Origin: Lachnospiraceae bacterium AC2029
GTDB lineage: Bacteria; Bacillota; Clostridia; Lachnospirales; Lachnospiraceae
Direction of reading: 5' to 3'
Assembly (NCBI GenBank): GCA_000703065.1
Contig: JNLK01000001.1
Location: forward strand, 2,998,001 to 3,062,000
Length of the DNA: 64,000 bases
The notes below the pieces were generated by a model. That model was not told the DNA's origin. It saw nothing but the letters and a program-made list of their open reading frames with translations, and searched no databases. The translations under genes and the position numbers were made by a program. This document shows positions 51,346-59,460 of the stretch, piece after piece. Numbering within the stretch: the first letter of the stretch is position 1; each line of letters opens with the position of its first letter.

Positions 51346-53244
51346 ATGCGTCTTCTGGATCGGATAAATAAAGAAAATGATATCAGACAGATCTCACCGG
51401 AGGATTATCCGCAGCTGGCGGAGGAGATCCGGGAGTTTCTGCTGGACAAGGTGAGCCTGACCGGCGGTCATGTGGGAGCCAATCTGGGTGCTGTGGAGCT
51501 TACCATGGCACTGCACCTTTGTATGGATTTCCCGGAGGATCAGCTGGTATTTGACGTGGGTCATCAGAGCTATACACATAAGCTTCTGACCGGCCGGAAG
51601 GAGGGCTTTGACACACTGAGACAGCTGGATGGTATGAGCGGATTCCCGAAGGGAAGCGAAAGCCCCTGCGACGCATTTGACACAGGACACAGCTCCACAT
51701 CCATCTCCGCGGCTCTCGGGATCGTGGAAGCCTGCCGGCTGAAATGTGCTGCAGACCCGAATCTTATCATGCCCCGTGTGGCGGCGGTGATCGGAGACGG
51801 CTCCATGACAGGGGGAATGGCTTACGAGGCTTTGGATGCGGCGGCCCAGCTGAAGGCTCCGCTGGTGATCGTGCTGAATGACAATGAGATGTCCATTGGC
51901 AAGAACGTGGGAGGATTATCCAAGGTGACGAACCGGATCCGTGTGGGCCGGTCCTATAACGAATTAAAGTCCGATGTGGAGAATGCCCTGATGAACATTC
52001 CCGGCGTCGGCGAGAAGATGGCAAAGGGAATCAAGCGTTCCAAGGATTCCGTCAAGAACCTTTTCGTTCCCGGCATGTTCTTCGAGGAGATGGGGATCAC
52101 CTACATCGGTCCCGTAGACGGACACAATGTGGAGCAGATGGTCTCCACCTTTGAACGGGCGTTCCGGCTGAAAAAGCCTATCCTCGTTCATGTGAAAACA
52201 AAAAAAGGGAAGGGGTATCTTCCTGCAGAGAGGCATCCCGAGAGGTTCCACGGCATCGGTCCTTTTGACCGGATCACAGGAGAACCCACGGAGGCCAGAT
52301 ATAAGAAATTTACCGATGTCTTTGCAAAGACCATGCTGGGACTGGGAGAGAAGCATCCCGAGCTGGTGGCGATCTCCGCTGCCATGGTGAGGGGAACCGG
52401 ACTTCGTGCCTTCCGCAGGGCATATCCGAACCGTACCTACGATGTGGGGATCGCGGAGCAGCATGCCGTAACATTTGCGGCGGGGCTTGCAAAGCAGGGG
52501 ATCCTGCCGGTGGTGGCAATTTACTCCTCCTTCCTGCAGCGGGCCTACGACCAGATCCTGCATGACGTGTGTCTGCAGCATTTGCATGTGATCTTTGCCA
52601 TCGACCGTTCCGGTCTGGTAGGTGGGGACGGGGAGACCCATCAGGGAATCTATGATACGGCGTATCTGGATGAAATGCCCGGACTTACGGTGCTTTCCCC
52701 GAGGTGCGGTGCGGAACTGGCCGCCATGCTGGAATTCGCAGTGAAGCTGGACGGGCCGGTTGCCATCAAGTATCCGAAGGGCAGCGCAAATGATGTTCCG
52801 GGCCAGGTGATCGCTCCCATCGAGATGGGGAAGGCGGAAATGCTCGCTCAAAGCGAAAAGGGAAAAGGGCGTCATGTCACCATTGTTTCCGTGGGCGTAA
52901 TGGTTGCGGAGGCCGAGGTGGCGGCAAGGATCCTGGAGCGGGAGGATGATGTTAGTGTATCTCTGATCAATGCGCGTTTCATCAAACCGTTGGATGAGGA
53001 CATGCTCTGCCGGGCCACGAAGGATAGTGATCTGGTAGTCGTTCTGGAAGAGGCGGTTCAGCATGGAAGCTACGGAGAGGCGGCAGCATACCAGCTACAG
53101 CTCCACCGGGTATCCACACCCTTCCTGCATATCTGCATTGACGAGGAGATCGTACCCCACGGAACGGTTTCATCCCTTCGGAAAAGGCTGGGACTGGATG
53201 TGGATTCCGTAGTGGAACGGATCCGAAAGGAACTGAAGAAGTGA
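51346..53244 (+). CDS. dxs: 1-deoxy-D-xylulose-5-phosphate synthase
   Basis: A 632-residue thiamine diphosphate enzyme that joins pyruvate and glyceraldehyde 3-phosphate, the first step of the MEP pathway. Visible are GHVGANLGAVELTMALH, DVGHQSYTHKLLTGR, the ThDP motif GDGSMTGGMAYEALD to LNDNEMSIG, VDGHNVEQM, the Glu site DVGIAEQHAVTFAAGLA, and IDRSGLVGGDGETHQG. AAGGAG precedes the ATG. The stop TGA overlaps the GTG start of tlyA by two bases. Confidence 0.97.
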   Translation: MRLLDRINKENDIRQISPEDYPQLAEEIREFLLDKVSLTGGHVGANLGAVELTMALHLCMDFPEDQLVFDVGHQSYTHKLLTGRKEGFDTLRQLDGMSGFPKGSESPCDAFDTGHSSTSISAALGIVEACRLKCAADPNLIMPRVAAVIGDGSMTGGMAYEALDAAAQLKAPLVIVLNDNEMSIGKNVGGLSKVTNRIRVGRSYNELKSDVENALMNIPGVGEKMAKGIKRSKDSVKNLFVPGMFFEEMGITYIGPVDGHNVEQMVSTFERAFRLKKPILVHVKTKKGKGYLPAERHPERFHGIGPFDRITGEPTEARYKKFTDVFAKTMLGLGEKHPELVAISAAMVRGTGLRAFRRAYPNRTYDVGIAEQHAVTFAAGLAKQGILPVVAIYSSFLQRAYDQILHDVCLQHLHVIFAIDRSGLVGGDGETHQGIYDTAYLDEMPGLTVLSPRCGAELAAMLEFAVKLDGPVAIKYPKGSANDVPGQVIAPIEMGKAEMLAQSEKGKGRHVTIVSVGVMVAEAEVAARILEREDDVSVSLINARFIKPLDEDMLCRATKDSDLVVVLEEAVQHGSYGEAAAYQLQLHRVSTPFLHICIDEEIVPHGTVSSLRKRLGLDVDSVVERIRKELKK

Positions 53245-54041
53245 AGAAAAGACTGGATATCCTGCTGGTAGAGCAGGGACTTGCGGATTCCCGGGAGAAG
53301 GCGAAGGCCATTATCATGTCAGGGATCGTATATGTGGATAATGAGAAAGAGGATAAGGCAGGCAGTACCTTTGAGGAAACCTGCAGGATCGAGGTGCGGG
53401 GAAAGACGCTTCCCTATGTCAGTCGCGGAGGACTGAAGCTGGAGAAGGCCATGAAGAGCTTTTCCATCTCTCTGCAGGACAGCATCTGTATGGATGTGGG
53501 GGCTTCCACCGGAGGCTTTACGGACTGCATGCTGCAAAACGGTGCGAAGCAGGTCTTTGCAGTAGATGTGGGACACGGACAGCTGGACTGGAAGCTGCGG
53601 AATGATCCGCGGGTCGTCTGTATGGAGAAGACCAATATCCGTTATGTGACGAAGGATCAGATCGGAGGAGTCGAACTGGATTTTGCATCCATTGATGTAT
53701 CCTTTATCTCTCTCACCAAGGTGCTTCCACCTGTATATGAAATGCTGAGGGAGAAGGGAGAAGTGGTTGCCCTGATCAAGCCTCAGTTTGAAGCCGGTCG
53801 TGAAAAGGTCGGAAAGAAGGGCGTGGTCCGCGACAGGAGCGTCCATAAGGAGGTCATTGAGAAGATTTTGGATTATGCCCCCACAGCCGGCTTTGCGGTA
53901 CTGGGGCTGACCTACTCTCCGGTGAAGGGACCGGAGGGAAATATAGAGTATCTGGTCCGTCTCTGCAAGGGCGGATCCTCCGTGGAGGGGATCTCGGCGG
54001 AGCGTGTGGTGGAGGAAAGCCACGCGGAGTTGGATAAGTAA
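53241..54041 (+). CDS. tlyA: TlyA family rRNA 2'-O-methyltransferase / hemolysin-like protein
   Basis: A 266-residue protein with an N-terminal S4 RNA-binding domain (KRLDILLVEQGLADSREKA, IMSGIVYVDN) and an FtsJ-like methyltransferase domain. The latter has MDVGASTGGFTDCML for SAM binding, AVDVGHGQLDWKLR, FASIDVSFISL and LIKPQFEAGREKVGKKGVV. In mycobacteria TlyA methylates 16S and 23S rRNA and gives capreomycin sensitivity; the hemolysin label is historical. GTG 53241 overlaps the dxs stop. This dxs-tlyA-nadK order is common in Clostridia. Confidence 0.92.
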   Translation: MKKRLDILLVEQGLADSREKAKAIIMSGIVYVDNEKEDKAGSTFEETCRIEVRGKTLPYVSRGGLKLEKAMKSFSISLQDSICMDVGASTGGFTDCMLQNGAKQVFAVDVGHGQLDWKLRNDPRVVCMEKTNIRYVTKDQIGGVELDFASIDVSFISLTKVLPPVYEMLREKGEVVALIKPQFEAGREKVGKKGVVRDRSVHKEVIEKILDYAPTAGFAVLGLTYSPVKGPEGNIEYLVRLCKGGSSVEGISAERVVEESHAELDK

Positions 54042-54062
54042 CCGGAAAGAAGGAGAGGAGCC

Positions 54063-54989
54063 ATGCATTTTCTGCTTTTCTCAAATGTGAATAAGGATCC
54101 TGACCAGAGCATCACGGACCGGCTGGACCAGATGATCCGGGCCAGAGGACATGAAACCACCAGGGTGATGGAGGGCGACGAGGTACCGGAGGAAGGGATC
54201 TCACAGGAGATCCTGAGATCACTGGACTGCGCCATCGTTCTGGGCGGTGACGGAACCATGCTTCGTGCCAGCCACGCCATTATGGACAGCTCTGTCCCCA
54301 TGATCGGTCTTAATCTGGGAACCATGGGATTCCTGACGGAGGTGGAATGCTCCGCCATGGAACAGATGGTGGACCGGCTGATCAGAGGAGATTACTTCGT
54401 GGAAGAGCGTATGCAGCTAACCGGAAGGATCCGAAGAGGTGCCTGCTGCAAGGCGGCCGGTCGTACTACGGAGGATCCGGGGGCGGAGACTCCGGCAGCC
54501 ACGGACACGAAACCGGAAGCAGCGCATGATGAGGTATTCTCCGCATTAAATGATGTGGTGATCATCAGGGAGGGTGTGCTTCGGCTGATCGCCCTGAAGA
54601 TCTATGTGAATGATGTTTTCTTTGATACCTATGAAGCGGACGGGGTGATCCTGTCCACGCCTACCGGTTCCACAGGTTATAATCTGTCTGCCGGAGGCCC
54701 TATCGTATCACCAAAGACCAGACTGCTGGTGCTGACACCCATTTCCCCCCATTCTCTTTCCAAAAAGAGCGTGGTATTCGGGGCAGGTGACAGGATCCGC
54801 ATCACGCTGGAGGAGAAAAGGAAGACACAGATCAATGAGGGGATCGTATCCTTCGACGGTTATAAGAATTACGGGATCTCCGTAGGAGACGAGATAGAGG
54901 TCTATGCTGCAGAGGCGCCTCTCCGCCTGATCCGTTTTGAGGACCGGAGCTTCTACGAGGTGCTTTCCAGAAAACTGAGTCAGTATTAG
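54063..54989 (+). CDS. nadK: NAD kinase with a variable insert
   Basis: A 308-residue NAD kinase that makes NADP. It has IVLGGDGTMLRASH (GGDGT motif), GLNLGTMGFLTEVE, LNDVVIIREGVLRL (NDVV), and EADGVILSTPTGSTGYNLSAGGPIV. About 30 hydrophilic residues (about 125-160, Ala/Thr/Glu/Pro/Asp-rich) are inserted between the small beta region RMQLTGRIRRG and the NDVV motif, where most bacterial enzymes have a short loop. The start has AGGAGAGGAG directly before the ATG. It lies 21 bases after tlyA. Confidence 0.94.
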   Translation: MHFLLFSNVNKDPDQSITDRLDQMIRARGHETTRVMEGDEVPEEGISQEILRSLDCAIVLGGDGTMLRASHAIMDSSVPMIGLNLGTMGFLTEVECSAMEQMVDRLIRGDYFVEERMQLTGRIRRGACCKAAGRTTEDPGAETPAATDTKPEAAHDEVFSALNDVVIIREGVLRLIALKIYVNDVFFDTYEADGVILSTPTGSTGYNLSAGGPIVSPKTRLLVLTPISPHSLSKKSVVFGAGDRIRITLEEKRKTQINEGIVSFDGYKNYGISVGDEIEVYAAEAPLRLIRFEDRSFYEVLSRKLSQY

Positions 54990-55014
54990 ACGGGGTTTTG
55001 AAAGGCAGGACTTC

Positions 55015-55458
55015 ATGAAGAAAGAGAAGAGACAAAAGAAGATCCTGGAACTGATCGGCGAACGTGCCATCGGAACACAGGAGGAGCTGACCGGTGCACT
55101 GCGTGAGGCCGGATATCCCGCAACGCAGGCCACCGTATCCCGGGACATCCGGGAGCTGGGACTCCGCAAGGTCTCCGGGAACGGACGCGGCAGCAGATAT
55201 GTGGCGGGAAATTCAGGCAGTAATGCCACCTACCGGCAGATCCTTTCAAATGGGATCCTTTCTATGGAGCCTGCGGGCAATCTGATCGTACTCCGTACCG
55301 TATCAGGTGCGGCCATGGCGGTGGGAGCTGCGTTGGATAATCTGCATCCTGAGGGAATGGCAGGATGCATCGCCGGGGATGACACCATTTTCCTGGCAGT
55401 CCGGTCTCCGGACCGGGTGGAATCCATGATGAAGGAGCTTCGGGCACTTTCTTCATGA
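55015..55458 (+). CDS. argR: arginine repressor ArgR
   Basis: A 147-residue ArgR. The N-terminal winged helix has KKILELIGERAIGTQEELTGALREAG and ATQATVSRDIRELGLRKV. The C-terminal hexamerisation and arginine-binding domain has NLIVLRTVSGAAMAVGAALD and MAGCIAGDDTIFLAVRS, with the paired Asp typical of arginine binding. It controls arginine biosynthesis and breakdown genes, none of which are in the window. In Clostridia it is regularly found between nadK and recN, as here. Confidence 0.95.
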   Translation: MKKEKRQKKILELIGERAIGTQEELTGALREAGYPATQATVSRDIRELGLRKVSGNGRGSRYVAGNSGSNATYRQILSNGILSMEPAGNLIVLRTVSGAAMAVGAALDNLHPEGMAGCIAGDDTIFLAVRSPDRVESMMKELRALSS

Positions 55459-55554
55459 ACCATGGCGCAGGCCTGAGGACCTGCATGAAAATGAGTCTTA
55501 TGCTATGATCCTCACCGTTCCTGCAGAGCAGGACGACGAAATGAGGAGGAACAA

Positions 55555-57216
55555 ATGTTAGTCAGTTTACGAATTGAAAATATTGCTTTGATCGACCGAC
55601 TGGAGGTGTCCTTTGAAGAGGGACTGAATGTGCTCACCGGTGAGACCGGTGCCGGAAAGTCCGTAGTGATCGGGGCCATCGGTATCGCACTTGGCGGACG
55701 CTTTGACAGGACCCTGCTCCGGGACGAAACGAAGGACGGGCTTATTGAGGTGCTCTTTACCCTGGAACCGGGGATCAGAAAACGCCTTCTGGAGGGGGAG
55801 ATCCTTCCGGAGGATCTGCTGTCGGAAGAGGAACTGGTGATCACCCGGAAGCTTACGAAGAACCGGGTGGTGAACCGGATCAACGGGGAGACCGTTCCCC
55901 TGGCACAGCTGAAGGAAACGGCGGAGGTTCTGATCAATCTTCATGCCCAGCATGAACAGACCACGCTGTTAAAGCCTGCGAAGCATCTGGAACTCCTGGA
56001 TGCGGGCAGCGAGAAGGTGCTGGCGAAGAAGCAGGAGGTAAGGGAACTCTATCGGCAGAGTAAGGAACTGGAGAACCGGCTGTCCGGATTGAATCTGGAT
56101 CCTGCGGAACGTGCAAAGCAGATGGATTTTCTGCAGTTTCAGCTGCAGGAGATCAGGGATGCGAAGGTCATCCCCGGAGAGGATGCGGAGCTGGAACAGG
56201 AATTCAGGAAGATGTCTCATGCAGAAGAGCTCCTGTCCATCTGTCAGGAGGTTCTGCAGCTGACGGGAGATGAGACTTCCACCGGATGTGGCAGCCTGAT
56301 CAGCCGTGCGGCGAAAAGGATCCGGGATATGGGACGTTATGAGGAGGAATCCCAGCTGCCGGACCAGCTGTCTGAGGTGGAGAGCCTGCTGACGGACTTT
56401 AATCAGAGTCTCTCGGATTATATGCAGGAGATATCCTATGAGCCGGAGGAACTGGACCGGATATCCAAAAGACTGGATCTTCTGAACGGTCTTAAGGCGA
56501 AATACGGACGGACACTGGAGGCTGTGCTGGAGACCGGAAATGCCCTGGAGGAGGAGCTTCACACTCTGGAGCAGGCAGAGGAAGAACAGAACCGGATCCG
56601 TGAGGAACTGGAACAGGTGAGAGCGGAACTGGCAGGAGCCGCAGAGGAGCTGACGAAGCTTCGGAAGGAGGCTGCGGAGCCCTTGGTAAAGCAGGTGTCC
56701 GACACACTGGAGGGGATGAATTTCTCCCATGTGGAATTCCGTGCGGAGTTCGGAACAAGAGAAGAGATCCTTTCCGACGGGCAGGATGACGTGGTATTCC
56801 TGCTATCCACGAACCTGGGAGAGGAAGCGAAGCCGCTTCACAAGGTGGCATCCGGCGGTGAGCTGTCCCGTGTCATGCTTGCACTGAAGGCAACCCTGTC
56901 CGATGCTTCGGATACACCTACCCTGGTGTTCGATGAGATCGATGTGGGGATCAGCGGGATCACGGCCCAGAAGATCGGTGATCTGCTGAAGAAACTGGCC
57001 AGGACCCGGCAGCTTCTGGTGATCACCCACCTGCCGCAGATCGCGGCCATGGGAGACGCGGCCTACCGGATCGACAAGTCGGTCAGTGGTGAGAAGACCT
57101 ACACCACTATCACCGAACTGGATGAGGAAGGTCGGGTGCAGGAGCTGGCAAGACTGCTGGGCGGAGACAAGATCACGGATGCGATCCTGCAGAGCGCAAG
57201 AGAACTGCTGGCGTGA
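55555..57216 (+). CDS. recN: DNA repair protein RecN
   Basis: A 553-residue SMC-like ATPase. It starts MLVSLRIENIALIDRLEV with Walker A GLNVLTGETGAGKSVVIGAI. Two coiled-coil arms flank a short hinge at about 150-380. The C-terminal signature is KVASGGELSRVMLALK, with Walker B TLVFDEIDVGISG and QLLVITHLPQIAAMGD. RecN acts early in double-strand break repair. The usual clostridial neighbours spoIVB and spo0A do not follow; two M14-like genes do. Confidence 0.96.
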   Translation: MLVSLRIENIALIDRLEVSFEEGLNVLTGETGAGKSVVIGAIGIALGGRFDRTLLRDETKDGLIEVLFTLEPGIRKRLLEGEILPEDLLSEEELVITRKLTKNRVVNRINGETVPLAQLKETAEVLINLHAQHEQTTLLKPAKHLELLDAGSEKVLAKKQEVRELYRQSKELENRLSGLNLDPAERAKQMDFLQFQLQEIRDAKVIPGEDAELEQEFRKMSHAEELLSICQEVLQLTGDETSTGCGSLISRAAKRIRDMGRYEEESQLPDQLSEVESLLTDFNQSLSDYMQEISYEPEELDRISKRLDLLNGLKAKYGRTLEAVLETGNALEEELHTLEQAEEEQNRIREELEQVRAELAGAAEELTKLRKEAAEPLVKQVSDTLEGMNFSHVEFRAEFGTREEILSDGQDDVVFLLSTNLGEEAKPLHKVASGGELSRVMLALKATLSDASDTPTLVFDEIDVGISGITAQKIGDLLKKLARTRQLLVITHLPQIAAMGDAAYRIDKSVSGEKTYTTITELDEEGRVQELARLLGGDKITDAILQSARELLA

Positions 57217-57298
57217 AGTCATCCCGGGCGGAAAAACTGTAAAGAACAGAAGGATATTTTAATCATACAAAAAGAGACATATAGTAAAGAGGCAACCT

Positions 57299-58237
57299 AT
57301 GATAGAAACAGTCGCTGCCGTCAATCTGATGGTGGAAGAAGTAATGAAGATAAAGAAGAACCGGCTCACTCCGGATCAGCTGACCGGACAGGAGAAGCGG
57401 ATCTGTATCGTGACCGGTATCTTCGGCGATGAGCTGCAGGGACAGTACGTCTGCTACGAGCTGATCCGCCGGATCAAGGAGGATTACGGAAGTCTGACCG
57501 GCATTGTGGATGTATATCCGGCGCTGAACCCTCTGGGAATGGAGGCGAAGACCCGGAATATCCCCGGACCTGAGCTGGAGATGAACGGACTCTTTCCGGG
57601 TTCGCCCAGCGGGGTTATGGGAGAGTATGCGGCCTACTGCGTATTTGAGGACATGCGGAACGCGGATTTCTGTCTGGACGTGCATGGAAGTAATATGTTC
57701 CTGCACGAGATCCTGCAGATCCGAATGAACGATGATAAGGTGGACGAGCTGCTTCCTTATGCGAGGGCACTGAACACGGACATGATCTGGATCCATCCCT
57801 CCAATCAGGTAAAAAGCGGAAGTCTGGCATATGAACTGAACCGGATCGGCGTCAAGTGCTTTGTTACGGAATCCAGCTATGCATACAAGATCGACAAGAA
57901 CTACGGCAATCAGCTGGTGGACGGCATATTCGCACTGATGAAGGAAATGGGGATCTGGTCCGGTGAGACCATCATTCCGAGAGAACCCCTGGTCACAAAC
58001 GATGCGGAAATGTCCTTTATCAACTCGGAGTCCAGCGGGATCTTCATTCCGGAGGTGACCGTGAGCACATTTGTAAGAAAGGGCACCCGGATCGGAAGCG
58101 TGGTAGACGTGATCACAGGCTCCGTGGAGGAGGTGGTGACGGCTCCGAAGGACGGAGTGATCTCCGCCATGAGGGAGTATCCGGCCATCGAAGAGGGTTC
58201 CCTGCTTGCAAGAATCGTGGGGGCATCCGTCGGGTGA
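57299..58237 (+). CDS. aspartoacylase/succinylglutamate desuccinylase-like protein A
   Basis: A 312-residue protein resembling the AstE/AspA branch of zinc carboxypeptidases. Family landmarks: CIVTGIFGDELQGQYVCYEL (normally GxHGxE), IVDVYPALNPLG, GLFPGSPSGVMGEYAA (normally NRxFPG) and FCLDVHGSN with His129. At the first zinc site the expected His is Phe42 while Glu45 is kept. The C-terminal part (about 220-312) has a biotinyl-like hammerhead fold typical of these proteins (FVRKGTRIGSVVDVITG). Zinc-dependent hydrolysis may be impaired. The paralogue follows after 44 bases. Confidence 0.75.
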   Translation: MIETVAAVNLMVEEVMKIKKNRLTPDQLTGQEKRICIVTGIFGDELQGQYVCYELIRRIKEDYGSLTGIVDVYPALNPLGMEAKTRNIPGPELEMNGLFPGSPSGVMGEYAAYCVFEDMRNADFCLDVHGSNMFLHEILQIRMNDDKVDELLPYARALNTDMIWIHPSNQVKSGSLAYELNRIGVKCFVTESSYAYKIDKNYGNQLVDGIFALMKEMGIWSGETIIPREPLVTNDAEMSFINSESSGIFIPEVTVSTFVRKGTRIGSVVDVITGSVEEVVTAPKDGVISAMREYPAIEEGSLLARIVGASVG

Positions 58238-58281
58238 ACCGTTCATTCCGGTAAAGCGAGGAGGAAAATCAGGACAGACAT

Positions 58282-59217
58282 ATGACAAAAGAAACCTTAT
58301 TCACCATGAACACCGCATTTCGCGGAACCTATAATATCTACGGATATCATTACGGGATGGGAGACCATGAGGCCTGCATTGTAGGCGCCATGCGGGGAAA
58401 TGAGTATCAGCAGCTTTATATCTGCTCCCTGCTCAGCCAGAAGCTGGCAAATCTCGAGGCTCACGGACATATCCTTCCGGGGAAGTCCATCATGATCATT
58501 CCGTCCCTGAATTACAGTGCCATGAATGCCAGCCATAAGTTCTGGCTTTCGGATGACACGGATATCAACCGGGAATTTCCGGGGAATCCCACGGGCACGG
58601 CTACCAGCCGGATCGCCCATGCGATCCTGGAGATCGTCCGGGAGTACCGCTACGGGATCCAGTTCCCCAGCTTCTATCTGCAGGGACGCTATATTCCCCA
58701 TGTGAGAATGATGCAGACGGGACATGAGAGTACAAATCTGGCAAACCTGTTCGGTCTGCCCTATGTTATCACAAGCGACATCCGTTCCTTCGATACAACG
58801 ACACTGAATTACAACTGGCAGATGGCAGGTACGGAGGCCTTCTCGATCTACTCCGGCGGAACGGAGCGTATCAATCAGCATGATGCTGAGATCGCGGTTT
58901 CCAGTGTCCTTCGGTTCCTGTCCAGAATGGGGATCATCCACTATAACTGCCAGGGCGGCTATATGCCCATGGTCATGCAGGAGGAGGAAATGCTCAGCAT
59001 CAAGGCGGATGACGCCGGATTCTTCCATCAGATCGTGGGAACAAATGAGGAAGTGCACAGAGGCCAGAAGCTTGCGGACATCATCGATCCCATGGACGGA
59101 AGGATCGTGTCGGAGGTGATCGCGCCGACGGACGGAATCATTTTCTTCGTGCAGGAGCAGCCGATGATCTACCAGAACGTGGTAATCTACAAAATGATCA
59201 AGAAGTTGCACCTATAG
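58282..59217 (+). CDS. aspartoacylase/succinylglutamate desuccinylase-like protein B
   Basis: A 311-residue paralogue of the preceding protein with the same order of blocks: ACIVGAMRGNEYQQLYICSL (first zinc site, Arg38 for His, Glu41 kept), IMIIPSLNYSAMN, DINREFPGNPTGTATSRIA (well kept NRxFPG motif) and YGIQFPSFYLQG, where the third-ligand D-x-H motif is lost. The C-terminal hammerhead-like part is EVHRGQKLADIIDPMDG with VIAPTDGIIFF. Only one of three zinc ligands remains, so this copy looks non-catalytic or changed in function. The two proteins may form a complex. Confidence 0.72.
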   Translation: MTKETLFTMNTAFRGTYNIYGYHYGMGDHEACIVGAMRGNEYQQLYICSLLSQKLANLEAHGHILPGKSIMIIPSLNYSAMNASHKFWLSDDTDINREFPGNPTGTATSRIAHAILEIVREYRYGIQFPSFYLQGRYIPHVRMMQTGHESTNLANLFGLPYVITSDIRSFDTTTLNYNWQMAGTEAFSIYSGGTERINQHDAEIAVSSVLRFLSRMGIIHYNCQGGYMPMVMQEEEMLSIKADDAGFFHQIVGTNEEVHRGQKLADIIDPMDGRIVSEVIAPTDGIIFFVQEQPMIYQNVVIYKMIKKLHL

Positions 59218-59223
59218 ACACGG

Positions 59224-59404
59224 TTACTATTCACAGTACGAATATAAATATACAACCGCGTGCTTGCACGCATGGTTGTGGATTTATATTCGTAACCTGC
59301 GAAGCAGGAATGGCTACATGCGCCGAGCCTGCAAGCTGCGGAGCAGCGACGGATGCAGCGAAGCTGCAGACGAGGCGCGGTCGCATGTGGCCGGTGAATA
59401 GTAA
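59224..59404. repeat. 181-bp MITE-like element or structured RNA locus
   Basis: It is bounded by perfect 11-bp inverted repeats, TTACTATTCAC (59224-59234) and GTGAATAGTAA (59394-59404). Inside is a long hairpin (59237-59294: TACGAATATAAAT with ATTTATATTCGTA, ACAACC with GGTTGT, GCGTGC with GCACGC). A short one, CCTGC-GAA-GCAGG, follows at 59296-59308. A stem at 59312-59322/59382-59392 then encloses GCTGC-GGA-GCAGC (59335-59347) and TGCAGC-GAA-GCTGCA (59354-59368). No coding frame is seen. If the ends are TA dinucleotides, it fits a mariner-type MITE. It fills the gap between the M14-like pair and purL. Confidence 0.8.
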
Positions 59405-59460
59405 TACAGAAAGAACCAACACATCAATAACCTATCAATTTATTCATAAAGGAGCACAAC

